The notes under the pieces were generated by a model. The model saw only the letters and a list, made by a program, of their open reading frames with translations. It was not told the DNA's origin and did no database searches. The position numbers and the translations under genes are program-made. Below are positions 52,442 through 60,704 of a DNA stretch of 64,000 bases, one piece after another. Within the stretch, counting starts at the first letter, position 1. Every line of letters begins with the position of its first letter. This stretch comes from Longimicrobiales bacterium (lineage in GTDB: Bacteria; Gemmatimonadota; Gemmatimonadetes; Longimicrobiales; Gaopeijiaceae): NCBI GenBank assembly GCA_029245345.1, contig JAQWPM010000014.1, positions 55,460 through 119,459 on the forward strand. Direction: 5' to 3'.

Positions 52442-55400
52442 ATGTGGCGTGCGCTCAGTTTCCGGATCTCATTTTCTGTCTTCCTCGCTCTCACGTTGGC
52501 GTGGCCAGCCGCTCCGGCTGCGGCGCAGGAGGAGTCCGAGGACTGGGATGTGACGCTCGCGCGGGGTGAGACTCGCGAGATCGATTTCCAGACCGACGAG
52601 GGCACGTGGATGTCCGTCGACGTCTCACCGGATGGTCGGTGGGTCGTCTTCGATATGCTGGCTCACGTGTACCGCGTGCCGATGGGAGGTGGAGACGCCG
52701 AGAGCCTGACGCAGGAAAGCGGCGTCGCGCTCAATTATCATCCCAAGTACTCGCCGGACGGGACCCGGATCGCGTTCATCTCGGACCGAGGTGGTCAGGC
52801 CAATCTCTGGGTGATGGACTCCGACGGGTCGCACCCGCGTCAGGTTCAGACCAGCATGGACACGCGCGTCACCATGCCCGAATGGACCGCCGACGGAGAG
52901 TACATCCTTGTCGTCGAGGACGGCGGAATTTCGATGTACCACCAGGACGGCGGGACGGGCATCCAGCTGGTCGACAACGAAGGTGGAGCGCCTTCGTGGC
53001 CGTCGACCTCCGCGGATGGTCGTTATGTCTACTACCAGGTCCGAACCGGAGGGCAGGCGGTCCAATGGGCGGTCGATCACATCGATGACGAGACGGTCGC
53101 GGATGCGATGCAGGGTGCGAACAACCTCTCACGCATGGATCTCGCGACCGGCGCGGTGACCCGCGTCACCAGTGGTGTCCCTTCGCGTCAGTACCGACTG
53201 TCGTCGGGTGGCGCGATCGCCGGTGAGGTCTCCCCCGACGGGCGCTACATGGCGTTCGCTCGCCGGATGCCCGACGGCACGATCGAGTGGAAGGGGCATG
53301 AGTTCGGACCTTCCACCGCGCTCTGGGTCCGTGACCTGCGAAACGGCTCCGAGCGTATCGTCATGGATCCGATCAGCCAGGACATGACGGAGGGCATGAA
53401 GACGATTCGCCCACTTCCAGGTTACTCGTGGACGCCTGACGGAAGCGGCATCGTCATATCCCAAGGTGGCAAGATCCGCCGCCTCGACGTGGCGAGCGGC
53501 AACGTCGCGACGATCGACTTCGACGCGAGGGTCCATCGGACGATCTCGGAACAGGCGTATCGGGCCTTCCGCATCGACGACGGCCCCATGCCGGTGACGT
53601 ACACCCGCTGGCAGACCGGATCGGCGGACGGATCGAGCCTCGCCTTCACGGCAGGGGGGCGCATCTATGTGATGAGCCTGCCGAACGGAACACCGAGTCG
53701 CCTTACGTCGGACTCCGACCCGCACTTTGAGTACGCGCCGTCGTGGTCCCCGGATGGTGCCTGGATCGCGTACACGACCGTCGACGAGACGGGCGCAGGT
53801 CACGTCATGAAGATCCCGAGCGGTGGTGGGACGCCGCAGCAGGTCAGCCAGGAACACGGCGAATACTCACACACCCGCTGGAGCCTGGACGGCTCCGAGA
53901 TCGTGGCGACGTGGGGTTCGGGCGCGACGGCTCGTCAACGCACGATGGCCCACAATCCCTGGTACGACATCACGGTTTTTCCGGCCGATGGCGGAGCGGG
54001 TGACCGGATCGTGCGCGTCGAAGGGCCGACGCTCTCCACACGGACCCAATTCCTGCGCCCATCCTTCGGACCGGAGGGACGGATCTACTACCCCCAGCTT
54101 GGAACGAACCGGGCTGATTCGACCAGACTCATGTCAGTGGCCCGCGATGGTCGTGACCCACGCGTCCATCTGATGCTTCCATTCGCCGATGAGGTCGTCA
54201 TCTCGCCGGATGGCCGCCGGGCCGCGTTCAACGAGGGCGACAACGTGTACATGGTGCCCATCCCGTCCGCGGTTGTCCCGGTCGGCATCGACAAGAAGAG
54301 CGGTGCGCTTCCGGTCACGCAGCTGAGTCGTGGCGGCGGCATCTATCCGAGCTGGCGCGACCAAAACACGGTCGAGTTCGGGAGCGGTGCGACGTACTAC
54401 CGGCACGACGTCGCGGCCGAGACGACGGATACGATCGCGATCGAGCTCGAGCTCGATCGTGACGTACTCCCCGATGGAACCATCGCGGTTACCAATGCCC
54501 GCATCATCACCCTCGAGAACCGACAGGTCATCGAGAACGGCTCGCTGGTTGCCACGAACGGTCGGATTACCTGCATCGGATCCTGTGACACTTCAGGAGC
54601 CGACCACGTCGTCGATGCGACAGGAAAGACGCTCATTCCAGGCTTCATCGACATGCACTCGCACTTCTTCCGCGAGTACCGGGGCATCATCCCGCCGAAG
54701 GCGTTCGAGGCGGCCGTCCCTCTCGCGTACGGTGTCACGACGAACCTCGACAACTCGATGTGGTCGCAGGACATCTTCCCCGCGATCCAGATGATCGAGC
54801 AGGGCACGCTCGTCGGATCGCGCACGTTCACGACTGGTGACCCCCTCTATCGGGGCGACGCGGCCCGACAGAACGACCTGAGCAGCTACGAGGTCACCGA
54901 CGACAACATCGCGCGACTGCAGTCGTGGGGCGCGGTTTCGCTGAAACAGTACATGCAGCCCCGTCGCAATCAGCGTCAGTGGGTATCCGATGTCGCGCGT
55001 GAGCGTGGCCTCATGGTTACCGCCGAGGGGGGCGACCTGGCCTACAACCTCAGCATGATCATGGACGGACAGACCGCGTGGGAGCACCCGATCAGCTACG
55101 TGCCTATGTACTCGGATGCCACGCGCTTCTTCGGGATGGCAAACACCGTGTACTCACCGACCTTCATGGTCGGAGGCCCTGGGCCCTGGAACGACGAGTA
55201 TTTCTTCCAGGAGACCGAGGTGTGGAGGAATGAGAAACTGCGGCTGTGGATGCCGTGGAAGCAGTTGGTTCCCCACGCACGCCGCCCGTTCCAGCGTCCT
55301 GAGACGGACTACAGCTATCCAATGCTCGCGCAGGTCCTTGCCGATATCATCGCAGAGGGCGGCCATGGCGCTATCGGCTCACACGGCCAGCAGCACGGGC

Positions 55401-55732
55401 TCGCCTCGCACTGGGAGGTCTGGGTCGCGGCTTCCGCGATGGGGCCGATGGGGGCGCTCGAACTCGCGAGCAACGAGGGCGCGTACTTCCTGGGAGCCGA
55501 GCAGGACGTCGGATCTCTGGCCGTCGGAAAGCTGGCCGATCTGATGATCCTGAACTCCAACCCGCTCGACAACATCCGGAACACGACCGACATCCAGTCG
55601 GTGATGAAGGGAGGCGTTCTGTACGACGGGATGACGCTCGACGAGGTATGGCCACAGCAGCGCGCGTACGGGACGCGGCCATGGATCTACGATGAGATCT
55701 GGCGGAGCGGGCCGCGGCCGGTGAACCGATGA
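52442..55732 (+). CDS. TolB-like propeller fused to an amidohydrolase (1096 aa)
   Basis: The protein has a Sec signal (SVFLALTLAWPAAPAAAQ), a long TolB/WD40-like propeller with repeated NYHPKYSPDGTRIAFISD, SYTWTPDG-like and PSWSPDGAWIAYTTVDE motifs, and, from about residue 690, an amidohydrolase: ATGKTLIPGFIDMHSHFFRE (HxH), TAWEHPISYVPMYS, GHGAIGSHGQQHGL and VGSLAVGKLADLMILNSNPL. The architecture is common in exported amidohydrolases of this type. The propeller may bind the substrate or the cell wall. ATG 52442 is supported by the signal; the ribosome site is weak. A perfect 13-bp hairpin follows 21 bases after the stop. Confidence 0.92.
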   Translation: MWRALSFRISFSVFLALTLAWPAAPAAAQEESEDWDVTLARGETREIDFQTDEGTWMSVDVSPDGRWVVFDMLAHVYRVPMGGGDAESLTQESGVALNYHPKYSPDGTRIAFISDRGGQANLWVMDSDGSHPRQVQTSMDTRVTMPEWTADGEYILVVEDGGISMYHQDGGTGIQLVDNEGGAPSWPSTSADGRYVYYQVRTGGQAVQWAVDHIDDETVADAMQGANNLSRMDLATGAVTRVTSGVPSRQYRLSSGGAIAGEVSPDGRYMAFARRMPDGTIEWKGHEFGPSTALWVRDLRNGSERIVMDPISQDMTEGMKTIRPLPGYSWTPDGSGIVISQGGKIRRLDVASGNVATIDFDARVHRTISEQAYRAFRIDDGPMPVTYTRWQTGSADGSSLAFTAGGRIYVMSLPNGTPSRLTSDSDPHFEYAPSWSPDGAWIAYTTVDETGAGHVMKIPSGGGTPQQVSQEHGEYSHTRWSLDGSEIVATWGSGATARQRTMAHNPWYDITVFPADGGAGDRIVRVEGPTLSTRTQFLRPSFGPEGRIYYPQLGTNRADSTRLMSVARDGRDPRVHLMLPFADEVVISPDGRRAAFNEGDNVYMVPIPSAVVPVGIDKKSGALPVTQLSRGGGIYPSWRDQNTVEFGSGATYYRHDVAAETTDTIAIELELDRDVLPDGTIAVTNARIITLENRQVIENGSLVATNGRITCIGSCDTSGADHVVDATGKTLIPGFIDMHSHFFREYRGIIPPKAFEAAVPLAYGVTTNLDNSMWSQDIFPAIQMIEQGTLVGSRTFTTGDPLYRGDAARQNDLSSYEVTDDNIARLQSWGAVSLKQYMQPRRNQRQWVSDVARERGLMVTAEGGDLAYNLSMIMDGQTAWEHPISYVPMYSDATRFFGMANTVYSPTFMVGGPGPWNDEYFFQETEVWRNEKLRLWMPWKQLVPHARRPFQRPETDYSYPMLAQVLADIIAEGGHGAIGSHGQQHGLASHWEVWVAASAMGPMGALELASNEGAYFLGAEQDVGSLAVGKLADLMILNSNPLDNIRNTTDIQSVMKGGVLYDGMTLDEVWPQQRAYGTRPWIYDEIWRSGPRPVNR

Positions 55733-55753
55733 GGCTCGGTGCGGCCGTCGTTG

Positions 55754-55787
55754 GACTGCTTGGGCCGGTGATCAGGCCCAAGCAGTC
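55754..55787 (+). terminator. Hairpin terminator after the TolB-amidohydrolase gene
   Basis: GACTGCTTGGGCC (55754-55766) pairs perfectly with GGCCCAAGCAGTC (55775-55787) around an 8-base loop. It begins 21 bases past the stop. No T-tract follows, so it may rely on stem strength. Confidence 0.65.
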
Positions 55788-55820
55788 TCACTGACTAGAA
55801 GTAGAGGTCCAGCAGGGGAC

Positions 55821-55849
55821 AGGTATTCCAACGACCCATTTGTCCGGAA
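55821..55849. repeat. 29-bp dispersed repeat, copy B
   Basis: Exact copy of the 29 bases at 47887-47915, same orientation, in the intergenic region between the hairpin terminator and the convergent D-aminoacylase gene. There is no gene around it. Confidence 0.7.
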
Positions 55850-55941
55850 AGCCAAGGCAGCGCTGAGTGATGGGTCTTGGCATGCGGAGGCAGCTCGGGC
55901 TAGGGGTTAGTGATCACATTCGCGCAGCACTCACCCCCGTC

Positions 55942-57483
55942 CTAACCACCACGCCTGAGCACCTGGCCTGGATACGCCGACTGCACGACGGAATCAATGT
56001 CCCAGACTTGGACTCCGTTGACCCACACGCCGTGGATGCCCGTCGAAGCAAGCTGGGGAGACTCGAAGTCCGCGTGGTCCGTGACCATCTCGGGATCGAA
56101 CAGTACGAGGTCGGCCCATGCTCCTTCTCGGATGACCCCACGATCCACGATTCCCATGTGTTCAGCTGCGAGGCCAGTCATCCGATAGACCGCCTCCTCG
56201 AGAGAGAGCATTCCGTCCTCCCTCACCTGCGTACGAAGCACTCGCGTGAAGGACCCATACCCACGTGGATGGGGCCCCGCGAGTTCACCATCGCTGCTCA
56301 CATTCGTATGCGCCCACTGATAGAGGCCGGCAATGTCTTCCTCCTTCATGCTGCGAGCGACGATCGACTCTCGCACGTCATCAGGAGCGTCGGGACCGTA
56401 CGCCATGTCTAGAAGGGCGAGATACGCGGTGACCGCATCCTCTTCCCGCTCTAACGCGATCTCCTCAAGCGTAAGGCCCACGTAGGACGGTTCCGGGGTG
56501 AAGCGTCCGAAAATGATCCCATCCGGCAGCGCCACTTCTCGGAGGGCAAACCCGACCTGTTCTCGAGTGAAGTTCCCGTCCGGTACCAGCACTCTCATCG
56601 TGGACTGCCAGTACGTGTATGGGTAGACGTCCGCCGTGACGTCGACGCCCCTCGCCCTGGCCGCATCCAGCTTCTGGAGCAGTTCATCCGAGCGACCCCA
56701 AAGGCTGGTCATGGCAAGCTTCATGTGGCTCACCTGGACGGGGAGGCCAGCTTCGGAGCCGATGAAGAGGATCTCATCGATGGCATCCCAGAATGTCCGG
56801 TCCTCACTTCGGATGTGGCTGATGTAGCGGCCATTGAACTCGGCGGCGACGTGGGCCAGGGAGACCACTTCCTCGGTCGTGCTGTTGAGGGCAGCCGAGT
56901 ACTCGAGGCCTGTACTTAGACCGAAAGAGCCCTGCTCCATATCCGCCCGGAGCAGCACAGACATCGAGTCCGTTTCGGGTGGGGTCGCTGTGCGCTGCAA
57001 ATCATCACCCATGACCTCCCGCCGAAGCGCTGCGTGTCCAGTGTACGATGCAACGTTGACCGCGGGAGGCGTCGCCTCGGCTTGGGTGAAGAAGTCGACG
57101 AGGGGATATTGGGAGCCGCCATCCTGACCCACCACGATGGTCGTTATGCCCTGACTTACCACGGCCCGAGCGGACCGCATGTCGCTGAGCAATCCTCGGT
57201 CGTGATGGCTGTGCGTGTCGATGAAGCCGGGCGAGAGTACAGCGCCCCCACCATTCACGACGGTCTCACCTCTGCGCGGCGTGAGCTCGCCGACCTCGGC
57301 AATTCGGCCGTCGACGACGCGCACTGACCCCGGGGACGAGGGCGAGCCTGTACCATCGATAACGCGCACATCTTGAAACAACGTGCCGTTTGAGGATGGG
57401 CTGCATGCCGCCATCAAGCCGGTCGCTAGCAGCAGCAAAGACCGTCGGGAGACTTTCAAACTATACCTGGGCAGGAGGCGCAC
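55942..57483 (-). CDS. N-acyl-D-amino-acid deacylase family amidohydrolase, lipoprotein
   Basis: The 513-residue protein has a signal with the lipobox-like LLLLATGLMAAC and the D-aminoacylase fold: AVLSPGFIDTHSHHDRGLL (HxH), SFGLSTGLEYSAALNSTTEE, RYISHIRSEDRTF and VQVSHMKLA. The late motif is AWADLVLFDPEM. It hydrolyses the acyl group from N-acyl-D-amino acids or related amides. The metal-bridging Cys after GITT is Asp here (GITTIVVGQDGGS), as in the partial gene at 1-716. GTG 57483 is the annotated start; TTG 57459 (KVSRRSLLLLATG) would give a more usual signal. It stands alone on its strand. Confidence 0.9.
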   Translation of the reverse strand: MRLLPRYSLKVSRRSLLLLATGLMAACSPSSNGTLFQDVRVIDGTGSPSSPGSVRVVDGRIAEVGELTPRRGETVVNGGGAVLSPGFIDTHSHHDRGLLSDMRSARAVVSQGITTIVVGQDGGSQYPLVDFFTQAEATPPAVNVASYTGHAALRREVMGDDLQRTATPPETDSMSVLLRADMEQGSFGLSTGLEYSAALNSTTEEVVSLAHVAAEFNGRYISHIRSEDRTFWDAIDEILFIGSEAGLPVQVSHMKLAMTSLWGRSDELLQKLDAARARGVDVTADVYPYTYWQSTMRVLVPDGNFTREQVGFALREVALPDGIIFGRFTPEPSYVGLTLEEIALEREEDAVTAYLALLDMAYGPDAPDDVRESIVARSMKEEDIAGLYQWAHTNVSSDGELAGPHPRGYGSFTRVLRTQVREDGMLSLEEAVYRMTGLAAEHMGIVDRGVIREGAWADLVLFDPEMVTDHADFESPQLASTGIHGVWVNGVQVWDIDSVVQSAYPGQVLRRGG

Positions 57484-57624
57484 GACATGCTCGAAGGACT
57501 AGGGGTGGGCCCGCGGGTTTTGATGGGGTCGCGACCCTGGCAAGATGCCGTGCAGGGGGTCAAACCGCGAGCGCCCCCACAACTGTGTCACAGATGCGTC
57601 GAGGCCCACCGAAGTCCCAAAAGT

Positions 57625-57664
57625 CGCTCCAAATCAGGTGCGCTACCAGACTGCGCCGCTACAG
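57625..57664 (-). other. tRNA-Pro-like 5' fragment
   Basis: On the minus strand, GGCGCAGTCTGGTAGCGCAC (57657-57638) continues CTGATTTGGAG. This matches the D-arm and the anticodon-proximal part of proline tRNAs (GCGCAGTCTGGTAGCGCACCTG...TTTGG). The anticodon would be TGG, but no matching 3' stem, T-arm or CCA follows, and the D-stem is preceded by an extra GCG. It is a fragment, perhaps left by a mobile element, and overlaps the stop codon of the adjacent pseudogene. Confidence 0.4.
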
Positions 57665-58111
57665 CCGCAACAGCATCTCTTTGAAGCGCTCAAACACGCC
57701 GGCTGCCTCATCTCTCATGCTCCCTTCAGCAAGGCGCCCAAAGCGCCTCTCCACATTCACGAGCACCTGCATCCCCGCGGAAATGGAAGGGCCATTCCAC
57801 CCCGATCTGCTCTATGCGTTTTCCGCGCAACGTCTCAAGCACCGCAGCGACGGCCACGTAGTCCAACACCGGAGAGCCTTCCGGCGGGAAACCAATCACC
57901 TCGATCGTGATGGCCCTCTGCACCACTGACATCATCCTCTTTAAGGCCACCAACATGAAGTCCCGAGTCTCCGTCGGCGTCACAGTGATCAAGCCGTCAA
58001 TCTCGTCCTGAGAACCATCGATTACTACTGTTGTCGCGCCAGTCACCGACCAGTGCATTTCGACCGATGCCTCTAGAGCGCTGCGTTGAGACGGACGACG
58101 CGATCTTGCAT
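57659..58111 (-). pseudogene. Twice-frameshifted hypothetical gene
   Basis: Three frames make one protein-like text. ATG 58111 gives MQDRVVRLNAAL and stops; two bases later another frame gives EASVEMHWSVTGATTVVIDG, then DEIDGLITVTPTETRDFMLV, ITIEVIGFPPEGSPVLDYVA and RIEQIGVEWPFHFRG; at a G4 run the frame changes again to MQVLVNVERRFGRLAEGSMR and DEAAGVFERFKEMLLRL, stop at 57659. Together about 150 residues. No family recognised. A shorter product from ATG 58058 could be made, but its end is out of frame. A sequencing error would need two separate errors. Confidence 0.6.
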
Positions 58112-58118
58112 AGAAACG

Positions 58119-59075
58119 CTAGCGGCCCGCAGCCTTTCGTCCGGCTTCAACCGTCGCAAAGCCCGAGTCGCCCCACCCCATCACGTGCACGCTGAAACCC
58201 TGCTCCATGCGCATCGCGATGTCGGAGGCGTTAGAGGGGAATCCGCACTCGAGATCGTTCTCCTTGCAGGCAGACAACACCGACTGAATCGCGTGCTCCC
58301 AGCCGTTCTGGTTCTGTACGCGCTCGCCCTCGGCGTTCTGCGACGAGAAGATGCCCCGGAGCGTCCCAGCTCCCGGCCACAGCACGCCGATCCCTGGCAC
58401 GGCCGCAATCTCGGCCAGGTTCGCGAGCCCCGCGTGGCTCTCGACAATGACCCATAGAATGAGTTCACCGTCTGGGTTGAGCGGCCACACATCTGCCTTG
58501 GCGCGATACTCGGCTTCGCTCACGCCCCAATAGGCAGGAGCGTTTCCGACGCGGTCCGGACGCGTGCCGCCGTTCGATTCATATCGCATGGCGGCCACGG
58601 CCTGCCGAACCTCTTCCGCAGACTCGACCTTCACCGCCATGAGCGTGCTCGCTCCGGCGTCCAACTGCTTCGCGATGGCGTCCCGTGCACCCGCATAGTC
58701 CGTGCCGACCTCCTGCATTTTCACGACAAGAGGATTCGTTCGCGTTGATGCGCCAGCACCGCTCATCGCGGAGACGAAGCTGTTGAACGCAGGCAGGCCA
58801 CGATCCACACCGCCCTCCATCGAACCATCGAAGACGAAGTCACTCATCGTATACGCGAGCGTCTCCTCAGCGAGTTGGGCCGGCGTCTTCACCGGACCGG
58901 CAGGCGCACCCCTTCGCCCCGCACTCGCCCGGGGCGCATACATCCCGAACACCGGCATACCCGCCTCGTGTAGCGCGATCATGGGATTCAGTCGATCCGA
59001 GCTCTGGGCCGCTGCAGGTGCGGCGTCCGCCGCGAATACCAAAGCCACGACGCCTAATGTGAGCATGAACCGCAT
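58119..59075 (-). CDS. Exported HpcH/HpaI aldolase-citrate lyase family protein
   Basis: The 318-residue protein has a signal (MLTLGVVALVFAADAAPAAA) and a TIM barrel of the HpcH/HpaI family: MPVFGMYAPRASAG, DFVFDGSMEGGVDRGL, MAVKVESAEEVRQAVAAMRY, GELILWVIVESHAGLANLAE and IAAVPGIGVLWPGAGTLRG. Family enzymes cleave or form C-C bonds of 2-hydroxy acids using a divalent metal; the glutamate in VES and the acidic residues nearby are the likely ligands. An exported location is unusual, since most are cytoplasmic. ATG 59075 has GGAGGAGGAAG just upstream. Its start is divergent from the gene at 59194. Confidence 0.85.
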   Translation of the reverse strand: MRFMLTLGVVALVFAADAAPAAAQSSDRLNPMIALHEAGMPVFGMYAPRASAGRRGAPAGPVKTPAQLAEETLAYTMSDFVFDGSMEGGVDRGLPAFNSFVSAMSGAGASTRTNPLVVKMQEVGTDYAGARDAIAKQLDAGASTLMAVKVESAEEVRQAVAAMRYESNGGTRPDRVGNAPAYWGVSEAEYRAKADVWPLNPDGELILWVIVESHAGLANLAEIAAVPGIGVLWPGAGTLRGIFSSQNAEGERVQNQNGWEHAIQSVLSACKENDLECGFPSNASDIAMRMEQGFSVHVMGWGDSGFATVEAGRKAAGR

Positions 59076-59193
59076 ACCGCTTCCTCCTCCGGAGAACCAC
59101 ACGACACTGCTGAAGGACGCCACGGTAGATCGGAGGCCGTATGCCAGCAAGGACAGGTCCTCCCTCGGCAGACCTTCCGCGCCACGGCGCGGC

Positions 59194-59817
59194 ATGACAT
59201 CGTTGGTACTCTACATCCCGCAGAGCGACCTCTCGATGTTCCACTCCGACTCCCTCCCCTTCATCATCAAGAGGGGCTCCGACGTCTTCTCCGGCGAGGG
59301 AATGACGAGCACGGTTGAGACCGTCCACGGCCTACTTCGGCCCGAGAACGACGAACTCAAGATCCAGTGGCGGCTGGTACGGAAGACCGAGCACATGGGC
59401 TCCGAAATGCGCTCTGACCAAGAGGTAGAGCCTGTGCGCGAGATCGTGGTCTCGCTGAGCAGGGTCGCTGGAGCCATCGTTCGCCGCCGGTGGTGGCTCG
59501 ACTGGGCCACCGGGCCCCGCCTGGTCCTGACTGCATCCGACCTGGGCGCATTCGAGGAACTCGCCGGCCATGACGGCCTGAGCCTGGACCACCCCGCAGA
59601 GGTCGTGCTGCGTCTGAGACGCTCTGACGCCTTGGCGGGCCGTGAGTTTGGTGCCGAGTTGGCGCTCGCCAAAGCCGAATACGACTTGGCGGCGGCAGAG
59701 CGGCGAGGGTTAGTCGTCTCTGAGGTCAGCGTCAGCGCGGAACGGTGCTTCAGTGTCACTAGTAGAAGACAATTGATAATTAACGCCCGCACGCTTCCCG
59801 CCATCCAACCGTCATGA
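59194..59817 (+). CDS. Conserved hypothetical protein (207 aa), upstream of the GLPGLI gene
   Basis: The protein opens LVLYIPQSDLSMFHSDSLPF, followed by GSDVFSGEGMTSTVETVHGL, LKIQWRLVRKTEHMGSEMRS, VREIVVSLSRVAGAIVRRRW, and LVLTASDLGAFEELAGHDGL. The last third is helical (REFGAELALAKAEYDLAAAE). I recall similar uncharacterised proteins in Gemmatimonadota but no domain name. No signal peptide. ATG 59194 is chosen by similarity; ATG 59236 is possible. Its stop overlaps the ATG of the GLPGLI gene by four bases, so it is the first gene of a coupled unit with GLPGLI and a TonB-type receptor. Confidence 0.7.
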   Translation: MTSLVLYIPQSDLSMFHSDSLPFIIKRGSDVFSGEGMTSTVETVHGLLRPENDELKIQWRLVRKTEHMGSEMRSDQEVEPVREIVVSLSRVAGAIVRRRWWLDWATGPRLVLTASDLGAFEELAGHDGLSLDHPAEVVLRLRRSDALAGREFGAELALAKAEYDLAAAERRGLVVSEVSVSAERCFSVTSRRQLIINARTLPAIQPS

Positions 59818-60704
59818 AAACGATACTTAGCCTTTGCCTGTTGCTCGTCCCCGTCGGCTTGGCCGCTCAAGAGGGAAGCGTCACCTACGACCACACGGTG
59901 GTCTATGGCTTCGCGAATCCCGACGCCCGGCCTGCTCGAAGCGATAGCGCTCAGGCCGGTCGCGAGGGACGAGGTGGCGAAGGCCAGCAGCGGGCCCGGA
60001 GTGCCGACGGTGGTGGTGGCGGTGGACGAATGAGCGCACGTGCCGGCGGGGCGAGCTTCAGGATGCCTGAAGGCATGCCGACCAACAGCTTCGCCTCGGT
60101 GGTTTTGCGCTTCAACTCCTCCGAATCCGTTATGACTCAGGCTGAAGTGGTAGAAGAAGAAGAGGCCGCCGGCGGATCGGAGATGGACCGACGCATGGCA
60201 TTGTTCGCCGACCGCATCAAAATGGGGTCGCCAGTACGCAGCGATCAGGAAACACTGCTCGGGGCTTATGCCAACAACACCGACGGCACGCTCGTCGAGG
60301 AACTCGAATTCATGGGGCGTACGTTCCGGATCACCGGCACCCTACCCGGATACGCTTGGCGGCTCGTCGCAGAGCAGAGCGACTTCATGGGCTACATGGT
60401 CCAAAAGGCCGAGACCGAACACGAAGGGAGAACCATCGAAGCCTGGTTCACCCCACAAATTCCGGTCTCGGCAGGCCCGGGACAGTACGGAGGGCTCCCG
60501 GGAATGATCCTAGTCCTCTCCGTCAACCGTGGGGAAGAACTGTACTCCGCGACATCGATCGATTTGGGCCAACTCGAAACCGGAATCGCACCACCTGAAG
60601 ACGGTGATGAGATCACGCGCGAAGAGTACGAAGTGATGGTTGAAGAGAAACTCGAAGAGCTGCGCACTTCGCGCGGCCGCGGCCGCATACGGCGCATCGG
60701 ATGA
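59814..60704 (+). CDS. GLPGLI-family protein (copy 1)
   Basis: The 296-residue protein has a Sec signal (ILSLCLLLVPVGLAAQ) and then VTYDHTVVY, a Gly/Arg-rich low-complexity linker (about residues 45-75), and the conserved part RMPEGMPTNSFASVVLRFNS, FMGRTFRITGTLPGYAWRL, then TIEAWFTPQIPVSAGPGQYG and GLPGMILVLSVN. GLPGM stands for the GLPGLI motif. These exported proteins are of unknown role and are usually found next to TonB-dependent receptors. ATGA overlaps join it to both neighbours. A close duplicate begins at 63658. Confidence 0.85.
   Translation: MKTILSLCLLLVPVGLAAQEGSVTYDHTVVYGFANPDARPARSDSAQAGREGRGGEGQQRARSADGGGGGGRMSARAGGASFRMPEGMPTNSFASVVLRFNSSESVMTQAEVVEEEEAAGGSEMDRRMALFADRIKMGSPVRSDQETLLGAYANNTDGTLVEELEFMGRTFRITGTLPGYAWRLVAEQSDFMGYMVQKAETEHEGRTIEAWFTPQIPVSAGPGQYGGLPGMILVLSVNRGEELYSATSIDLGQLETGIAPPEDGDEITREEYEVMVEEKLEELRTSRGRGRIRRIG

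Noticed and set aside
57484..57624. Plus-strand reading frames in the D-aminoacylase upstream region
   Set aside because: They cross the tRNA-like fragment and the frameshifted gene in antisense and resemble no protein.
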